Origin: Poa pratensis
Taxonomy: Eukaryota; Streptophyta; Magnoliopsida; Poales; Poaceae
Length of the DNA stretch: 64,000 nt
NCBI GenBank assembly: GCA_947311845.1
Contig: CAMZMU010000111.1
Coordinates: 22,277,711-22,341,710 of the forward strand
Direction of reading: 5' to 3'
The position numbers were made by a program, and so were the translations under genes. Numbering within the stretch: position 1 is the first letter of the stretch; each line of letters opens with the position of its first letter. The notes beneath the pieces were generated by a model, which did no database searches, was not told where the DNA came from, and saw only the letters and a program-made list of their open reading frames with translations. Shown piece after piece: positions 56,131 to 64,000 of this stretch.

Positions 56131-59100
56131 GTGAGCGTCTCTCCCACACCTGGAGAACGAGCTACCATTGCTCTACTAGACCACACGATAGGATGAGACG
56201 ACCACGATGACGACGACTCGTCCTTAGAGAAAATTGCTTAACTTTGTCCCTTGCAGTGTTGTTTGCTCCAACTAGCAAACAAAGATGTAGCAGCCAGAGA
56301 ATGACTATTTGAAGAGGCAACAAGCACCATGACTCCCGATTCTCAGTTGCTATTTTCTCATGTACTGGTTAGGTGTTAGCCTGATTACCAAACTCATCTA
56401 TCAATCTTTGAATTAAATCTGCAAAGTAGATAGGCAAATGCGTAGAGTAGATCGGCAAATATATTTTCTCATATTCTCAGTTGTTCTAGATTGCAAGTTT
56501 TTTATGCGCAGAGTAGATAGGCAAATGCAAACAAAACAAGACAAGTGGCGGCATATGCATATATGCTTTTTTAAACGACTCAAAACATTTGCTATTATTA
56601 ATTAAGAAGGGGGGTTTGCCCAGTCAATTAACAGAGAACCGGACAAAACTGGTACAACCGGGCCATGCCCACACAACACCAACACAACCAACCAGGGCCA
56701 AGCCCATACATAACTTCGTCGAGACCAGACGGCCTCCAACCAAAACTAGAGAGAAGACACCATGACTGTATGGGAGAAGCAGACATGGGAGCTCCGACGA
56801 ATATGAGTAAGACGATCCTCAAGGAGACACTCGATTAAGCAAGATGCTTTGCACATCTCCGACGTTGGAGGCACCATTGTGGAACTGATCTATGGCGGGA
56901 GGGCAACATGGGGAGGCTCCTGGCGGCGCTAGGGTTCAACCCAGTGTCGCCCTGGGGCGCGACATGGCAGGAGGTGTTTCCTTCTCCATCTGACTACTAC
57001 ACATGGCAAGGACATATATGCACATATGTGGAGTCTCATAGTTGATATTGTTGATAAAGGAATATATTAATATAAATATATACAAATTATACCCACCCTC
57101 TACACCAACCATGTCTATACTTAGTCCAGACACATTAAGAATGCACGCACCTAAAATGGAAAAAGAAGAAGAAAAATATACCCCACCATAGTTCAAGACT
57201 ACAAAAGAGGTTCTCCAAAATAAACGCCTCCAAAAGGGGAACGCTACACAAGCGCCTCGCCCAATATAGAAAATTGTAGGTTTTCACCGGGAAGAGGAAA
57301 CAATTTCTTCAACAAGGATCGTCACTACCAGGTACAACCAATTAAGGCAAGTTCCCGCATATCGAGACTCGGCGCTCGAAAAACACCACCAAACTGAAAT
57401 CCCCGAGTGCTGCCCACCGAAGTGCTGCTGCAAAGCACGCATTACTAGGATCAGATCCACATGTGCGGTGCGGACAAGAAAATTGTCCTGCAGCCATGCC
57501 CGCACAACCTCCTGTGAAGTAATGTCTTCATTGCATCCAAAACTCCACTTCAGTCAGAACAGTTCTTCCAATTATAGCGGTCTTGATGTTTTCCAACTGC
57601 TAACACCTGAAAATCGCAAGTTTCGACATGTTCCATGGTGTAAACAGAAAACAGAGCTTCACGACACGCCCCTCTTGATGTCTCACGCGCTGAATTTGAA
57701 GACTCGAACAACCGGATCCCATCAAACCGAAGTCCAGGAGTAGATACGTCAATCCGTGAAATTCACCAACGGAGACATCTCAAAATCGTCGATGGCCAGA
57801 GCGAATACGACCGGCGGCAGGAAGATGGGCGCGTTGGGTGGAAGAAAACCACTAGGGCCACCGTCGAATCGATACTTGTGGTATCAGAAGGCTTCAACAA
57901 TATTTCTTATTTTCTGCTACGAACACATGAACAAAAGTTCTTGGAAAGAATGAATATTTGTTATCTTCTCGCAATTTACACGTTTTTGTAATGAAAGGGA
58001 CCAGTTCTCTTTTCAGAATGAATCATGTCATAATCGTTGCATTCTGTTACGGTACCGATGAACGAGCTTGGTGTGCTGCTTCATGACCATTGCAACCACT
58101 CTTTATATTCAGAATGTACCACTTTGGGGGAACAGAATGCAAGCCACCGATCTTGAATTGTTGCTTCAGACAGTAAATAGAGTTTTCTAAGAGAATACTC
58201 CCTCCTTCTACATGCGTTGCATATAGTTTTTTTTGTCAAACCTAGCAAGTGTGACCAAGCATATTTTCATGATTGTTCTGGTAATATTGATTTTAACCTG
58301 TTAGTGTATGTGATGTCAAGTTACCATGCGCATGCTAAGACCATTATTCTTATGAAAGGGCTAGTATCAGTTTATGCAGTGCAATATCGGGAACTATCAT
58401 TGGGGATATTCAGTTTTGCCTGCAGATAAATACCTTCGAAAAATGAGAATGATATGAATACAACTGAATGTATATGAGTTACTTAATTAAGTATTCACTC
58501 CAAGAGGGAGATACCTATGGATCACAACATTACAAAAATCAATAGTTGTGTTAAAGAATAGATCATTTGTTGCACACGTACCAGTATAAATGACCACCTA
58601 CCGTGATAAGGTACAGACTACGAGCCTGATGGAACCGGTAAGTAGTTATATATGTGCGCGCCTCAAGGAGTTCATAGAGACCACCTGATACATTTTAGAA
58701 GATACATTTTCTTATTGCAACATGGAGGATTGATGTACCGTGAGGGTGATTGACCAACATGTAGGATTAGGAAGCATCGGGAACAACATTATGACAACTT
58801 CTCCAAGTCCTTGAACTTTATTTTATACGAAGACTGCCTCCACAACCATATGTTGTCCTGACCCATTCTTTTGATCGGGGACAAGGACGGCCGCGTGCCC
58901 GAACCTGTGCTCATGTGCTGTTTCCTGGTCACAAGCGGTGGCTGTGCTTGGCACAGCGGAACAGCAACAACCAAAGTCTCATAGGAGAATGATAAGATAA
59001 GAGTGTGAAGACAAACACCCTGAATATTTTTCGGGTTTTTTTGATAAATTGGAATGCGCTTTTTGGACAGTGGTTGCTTCTGTCGAGCAAAATTAATTTT

Positions 59101-60700
59101 TGGCTCGTCTATTCCTTTTTCTAGTTTAGGGATTGGGGACAACAGCTGCATGAATGGGCCGGGTCTAGAGTTTAGACCATGGGAAGGGATGTGGGGCTCT
59201 TCGCAGTTTGGACCGGATAAATGGGCATTTGTCAGGATGGAACTAGGGGAGTGAGAGAATAGGAGGTGCACCTCAAGGCTGATATACCTGTGTCAGCATC
59301 AGACGATGCCAGAGTGGCTTCTCTGGAACGGTTGGTGTGCACCGAGACGGCAGCCTCAGATTGTACTGTGATCACAACTCTATTGTGTAGGGTTACGTTT
59401 CACATGATGTGGGTGACAACCTTGAACGACAGAGGTTGCAAAGTTGTTGGCCTAGTCAACACATCCCAACAAAATGGTTGGACGGTGTCAGGCAGCGGCA
59501 CCTGATGTCGTGCAACAACCATTGTCTACGAGTGGTTTCCCTGTGCAGCGAGGCTGAGAGTAAGCGGGTCCTGTGGTGGCGATCCCGGAAGGTGGTTTAC
59601 GGCGGTCGCACGACTCTCAGAGTCCCAGGCGCACCGTCTAACTTTTGATCCCTCCCTCCTGCTGCGTGACCTGACTTGACTGCGTACAATTCCTTCCCAC
59701 GGCTTATCGCACCTGTGCTACTCCTACAATCACATAGTCCATACCGCGGGAACATCATGAGCATGACTAGTTGACTAACCGCAAGCGTGGAGTCTACATT
59801 TGGCTCACCACTTCCATATACCGTAGCTCATGGTTATTTTCTCCGCCACACCACAACACCATCATTCATCAATGTACTCATTCTTCTTAATGATGTATGT
59901 CATCATAGTGACGTGTAGTTATGTATGCTCATGAACTAATTTTGAGTTTCAGAGTTAATAGTGTCGTAACATATGCCTTCTATTTTTGCTCGGTAACATA
60001 CATTAATAAGAACAGAAGCATACAAGATTGAAATGGGATAACCTCTAAACAAAGCACACATAAAGCTATCATTGTCACCGCCACTCGCAGAAGAAGTGGA
60101 AGCGGTTGAGAATGATTTGGACCAAACACCACATGTTGTCTAGTGTAGCACACGTCAAGACCGCAATAGGCAGGAGTAAAATCGATGGGCTTTTTGCGAC
60201 ATGATCTTCCTCATCCGAGACATTGCCCCCAACAAATAAACACCACATACCTAGCATAAGTATTTAATTTGCATAATTCTTTCTCAACGATTTAGCATCT
60301 CCTCACCTGATTTGCCGTGCACTATTGACCTATTGTATTTGCGTTACATATCTATCACTACCGGAAAACCATGTGTGTTAGTGACTTGCGTACTAAATTG
60401 ACCTCGATAATCCGACATACCGGTTAAACACAAAAAAATGCAATTTAGAACAATTTTTTGTGGCTCCATAAAAGAATGATCTTTTGAATTTTCTTAGACA
60501 TGATTTTAAATTATTTTTCAAAGTGGCGATCTCACTAGGGCTCGACCTTCACATATGTCCGCACTAAAATATTAATAATGCTCTTTGTTTTATATAAAAT
60601 TAAAAGAGAAAGGACAATTCTAAGAAAAAGAGCAAAGTACTGCAAGGTTGTAACGGACTACTGTTTTAACCGACTCAAACTTGTTCCGAGTGTAAATAAG
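56131..60700. other. Long gene-free stretch with unclassified repeats
   Basis: I find no host gene. Segments 56580-57520 and 60000-60250 look like decayed retroelement or captured sequence on the minus strand (for example SILLLPIAVLTCATLDNMWC at about 60160). I cannot assign them to a family. A truncated Stowaway-like end (CTCCCTCCTTCTACATGCG) is at about 58199. The 160-codon minus frame at 58789-59271 lacks a domain and is not called. Confidence 0.45.
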
Positions 60701-60713
60701 ACACGATGCAGCA

Positions 60714-60890
60714 AGGCCCACTCGCAGGCCGTATTGGGCACCGACTCTAAGTCTCTAACTGTTTCCGTTGCCAGCACGTAACCGACTCCACGACTCTCGA
60801 TAAATAAAATCCCTCCTGAAATCCCCAAATCGCGACCATAGAGGATAGAGCCCTCCTGTCCTCCGCGCAACATCGAACATAGCGACAAAC
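60714..60890 (+). promoter_or_regulatory. Candidate core promoter and 5' UTR of the eIF3g gene
   Basis: GGCCCA (60715-60720) and TGGGCA (60735-60740) resemble the site II TGGGCY elements common in promoters of plant translation genes. A TATA-like ATAAATAAA lies at 60800-60808. That would place transcription start near 60835 and leave a 5' UTR of about 55 nt before the ATG at 60891. The assignment rests on motif and spacing only. Confidence 0.5.
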
Positions 60891-62668
60891 ATGGCGGCAG
60901 CGAAGATCCGATGGGGGGAGGTCGAGGAGGACGACGGGAACGACCTGGACTTCCTCCTCCTGCCCCCCGTCGTCACCGGGCCCGACGAGAACGGGCTCAA
61001 GAAGACGATCGAGTACCGTTTTGACGACGAAGGCAACAAGGTCAAGGTCACCACCACCACCCGCGTCCGCAAGATCGCCCGCACGCGCGTCTCCAAGGCG
61101 GCCGTCGAGCGCCGTAATTGGGCCAAGTTCGGCGAGGCCGCCAGCGGCGACGACGCCTCCGCGTGGCTCACCGTCGTCTCCACCGAGGAGATCTTCATCG
61201 AGCGTCCACACGCCGCAGGTTCGTCCACGTTTTGTGTACATCTTCACACACCGTTGATTCTGTTCCGATTCAAGGACTGTGTTGCTAGGCATTCTCTAGC
61301 TAGGTTGGATTGATGTTATTCATTGTAGAAGCGTTATAAAACAAGATTGGCCATCTATCCAGTATACATATGTGTAGTAAATATTTCTAGTTTGTATGAA
61401 ACAAATCGTCGTAGATATTGGGAGGACAGTAAATAGATTGCTAGCTGTGATATACAATGTTCGATTGATATGTTTTGAAGCAATGCTGGTATTGGGTATT
61501 TCCAAGCTGTTAGAAAAATCCAGTTATATATTGAGAGAAGCCGCAGTTGAATTTAATTGAATCATGAGTTCTAGAAAGGTTCTCCGGATTGCTGCATTAT
61601 GTTTGAGTTAGGCAGGTGATTGATGTACAGTTGGTGCTGGCAACGTAGGATGCTGGACCATGGGGTTTCGATTTTTAAGTTCTAATGCGCTGTTAGCTTT
61701 GGAGTACACGAATTAATACAAATACATTACTATCATTGAAAATGCCCACACTGTCTCATTCCAATTTCCTGTGACACGACGATGATTATGTCACCAAAGA
61801 CACGGATTTTTCTTTCTGCATTTTGTTTTAGATGATTTTCTGCTCTTGACGATCGCATTGACACTATTACTTCAGTTGGTACTTGTTCCTGAATGATGAT
61901 TGATCGTTACTGGGCCACCCAAACTTAACCTTGTACTACTGTGCCATGGATGTTTTATTGTCTATGTCGCTATAACTTGTCCTCTGCTCAAACAGTAACT
62001 TGGATCTTCTTGATACTGCCATCCTTGTTGATAATCACTTCATTATTGTTGACTGTTGTTCAGAAGTCCATTAAACTAGCTGCTGTACTATATCTCGGTG
62101 CTCTCAGTTTTTAACTCTTCACTTAATTGTAGGGAGCAAAGCTGATGTATCAAGTGTTTCTGGTGATCCACTCGCAATGGCAAGGAAGGAAGGTGCTGCT
62201 CTCATGGCTTGCAGAATCTGCGGTAAGAAGGGTGACCACTGGACCGCAAAGTGCCCCTACAAGGACCTCGCTGGAGCGACAGATGGTTGTGACAGGCCTC
62301 CTTCTTCTGACGGACCTCCAGCGCTGGGACCTGTTGTTACCAAGGGATCATACGTTCCTCCGAGGCTGAGGCCTAACGCACCGCAAGGTGATGGACACAT
62401 GCGGCGCAGGAACGATGAGAACTCTGTCCGTGTTAGCAACCTGTCGGAGGACACCCGTGAGCCTGACGTCCTCGAGCTGTTCCGCACGTTTGGCCCGGTC
62501 AGCCGTGTCTATGTCGCGATGGATCAGAGGACTGGGACAGGCAGGGGCTTTGGCTTCGTCAACTTTGTCCACAGGGAGGATGGCGAGAAGGCGATCAGCA
62601 AGCTCAATGGCTATGGCTATGATAACCTTATCCTCCATGTGGAGTGGGCAGCACCCAGGCCTAGTTAG
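60891..62668 (+). CDS. TIF3G1: Eukaryotic translation initiation factor 3 subunit G
   Basis: Two exons, 60891-61218 and 62133-62668, with a 914-bp GT-AG intron (donor CAG/GTTCGT, acceptor TTGTAG), encode 287 residues, the usual length for plant eIF3g. The N-terminal half (IRWGEVEEDD, VTGPDENGLKKTIEYRFDDE, NWAKFGEA) is the eIF3g domain that contacts eIF3i. A zinc-knuckle-like block CRICGKKGDHWTAKCPYKD has Cys136, Cys139, His145 and Cys150. A C-terminal RRM spans about 206-284, with RNP2 VRVSNL (208-213) and RNP1 GRGFGFVNF (246-254). It acts in the cytoplasm in the eIF3 complex during 40S recruitment and scanning; this is family knowledge. The start is the first ATG after a TATA-like box and matches the usual MAA...IRWGE. 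No defect is visible. It is the only convincing host gene in the window. Confidence 0.95.
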
Positions 62669-62754
62669 TTACTAGCTAGTATATCTAAGCAGCATGTTCT
62701 TTCAGTGTGTCGGAATTTTGTATTTCTATATTTCTAACGAAATTAGATAGTGAC

Positions 62755-63979
62755 ATCCATACACAAAGTGAATTCACCTTCAAAGTGTTTGAGAACTGCG
62801 TGAGCGGTGAGCTGTTCACCTACATGGTTGATAATCCAAAATCTCCAAACACAAGCGAGAACTTCTTCTCAGAAATTAGTCTCGCCGCTCAATTCCCTAA
62901 CCTTTATAATATTTCAAATAATCATAACATTATTGTTCAGAAAGCTTTTGGGAGTGGTGTTAGATCCCTTTCCTTTAGAAGGAATCTTACTGGTCCTAAG
63001 GTAACTGAATGGGATAGCCTCATCAAACTTTGTGATGCAGTTAAGTTAACAGCTGAAGGAGACGAGCTAATTTGGCTTTTGTCGTCCTCCGGAATTTTCT
63101 CAGTGAAATCTTTCTATGCAAGGCGAAGATTCCGCTAAGGGTTAAAACCTTTCTTTGGCTGATCTTGAAAAAAAGCATCCTAACCCGAGACATTTTATTG
63201 AAGAGGGGAGGCAGATGTGAGAAAACTTGTCTTTCCTGTGGACAAGAAGAAAGCATCAACCACCTTTTCTTTAAATGTCCCCTGGCAAGGTATGTCTGGA
63301 ATGCAGTTAGTGTTGCAACAGGTGTGAACTGTCAGGTAATGGATGCTCGGGAATGCTTAACAGGTTGGCTTGATCAGTTTAGTGAGAAACAAAAATTGAA
63401 AGTAACGGTTGGAGTGGCAGCAATTCTCTGGGGATTTGGAAAACTAGAAACTTAGCGTGTTTTGAAGGGAAATGGCCGGCTGAGCCAATTGATGTTGTTC
63501 GTCGAGTTTGCTATTGGATTGATTGGTGGGCTAACTTGCAGGTGGTGGAGGACGTAAAACTGGAACTACAAACGGCCGCAAAGCTGCTGGGACGAGTCGC
63601 TGAGGAGATATTCAGAGGAGCGCGAGGATGGAACTCCTGGAGACCAAGGCTGGGTGGCTAAAACCTATCGATAAGAGAAGATGTTGCATGGTGCGCGAGG
63701 AGAAGTGTTTCGCTGGAGAAGTTTTTTTTCGTTTTGAAGCCTAGATCTTTAGGGAGAACGTGTAGGAAGTTTAGCGTGCATTGGTGTGTTAGGCTCGTAC
63801 TTGCCTTCTTTTTACTTGCCTTCTTTTCAGTTTCTGGGACTGTATCTCCTGTCAGTGTAGTTTCTTTAAATTCTTGTCTGGCAGGCTTCACTTTTGATTC
63901 GGCGGCGATGTTTTGGTGGATATTGTAATAATGGTTTCTCTTAATAGAAATCGGGAGGACCCCTCAGCTTCAAAAAAAT
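62755..63979 (+). mobile_element. 5'-truncated LINE with A-tail
   Basis: The reading starts inside the C-terminal part of a LINE ORF2: WDSLIKLCDAVKL, then GDELIWLLSSSGIFSVKSFY. After a deletion and frame change near 63117 it continues AKIPLRVKTFLWLILKKSIL. The reverse-transcriptase zinc-binding domain follows (CLSCGQEESINHLFFKCPLA, with Cys-Cys-His-Cys). After another shift near 63440 it reads KTRNLACFEG and ends near 63661. The 3' end (TAGAAATCGGGAGGACCCCT, then CTTCAAAAAAA) is a usual LINE tail. The reverse transcriptase core and endonuclease are absent. The left boundary is approximate; it lies about 90 bp downstream of the eIF3g stop codon. Confidence 0.85.
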
Positions 63980-64000
63980 CATTAAATAAGTACTCCAGGT

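Noticed and set aside
58789..59271. 160-codon minus-strand open frame as a host gene
   Set aside because: No recognisable domain, no promoter or splice context, and it lies in a repeat-rich stretch; it could be revisited by a protein search.

Overview
The window looks like a repeat-rich grass genome, most probably Triticeae (wheat, Aegilops or barley type). It contains one clear host gene. The rest is mostly nested transposable elements whose ends I could place by hand from terminal motifs and target-site duplications (TSDs). The grass assignment rests on the CACTA element type with palindromic GGGACTAAA repeats, the Tourist- and Stowaway-type MITEs, the Helitron ends and the plant-like eIF3g protein. 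The species cannot be fixed from sequence alone.

Layout. 1-3325: gene-free sequence, mostly the first copy of a decayed segmental duplicate whose other copies lie at about 18.96-21.18 kb and 21.49-21.78 kb. 3326-17150: the 3' end of a Copia retrotransposon, split by a 13.4 kb CACTA transposon (element 1, 3477-16889, TSD CTC, genes on the minus strand). 17151-21778: duplicate copies with two adjacent Tourist-like MITEs and a LINE endonuclease scrap. 21779-25565: a hAT element (8-bp TSD) carrying a nested Helitron. 25616-30797: a tandem duplication of about 1.1-1.2 kb whose second copy was split by a Helitron; the first copy preserves the empty site. 30887-37795: a third, larger Helitron with gene-like exons. 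38153-38718: a MULE with a 9-bp TSD and a GC-rich interior. 38945-40605: a PIF/Harbinger-type element with TSD TTA carrying exons of an NSRP1-like splicing-regulator gene. 44564-54246: a second CACTA (element 2, 9.7 kb, TSD GTA, genes on the plus strand). 60891-62668: an apparently intact two-exon gene for translation initiation factor eIF3 subunit G. It is followed within about 100 bp by a 5'-truncated LINE.

The most interesting system is the pair of related CACTA elements. Besides decayed TNP2-type transposase and second-ORF genes, both carry an Ulp1-like C48 cysteine protease domain and a small two-exon gene for a DEDDy 3'-5' exonuclease of the WRN/RNase D type. In both the exonuclease sits in the same place and orientation, just inside the 5' end, between two clusters of GGGACTAAA palindromes. 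The copy in element 1 is open over 200 codons with every expected catalytic residue. The copy in element 2 is broken. The shared position, intron and related intron minisatellites point to one ancestral capture kept as cargo.

Caveats: all domain names are from recognising motifs by eye, splice sites were placed by hand, and no database or alignment was run.
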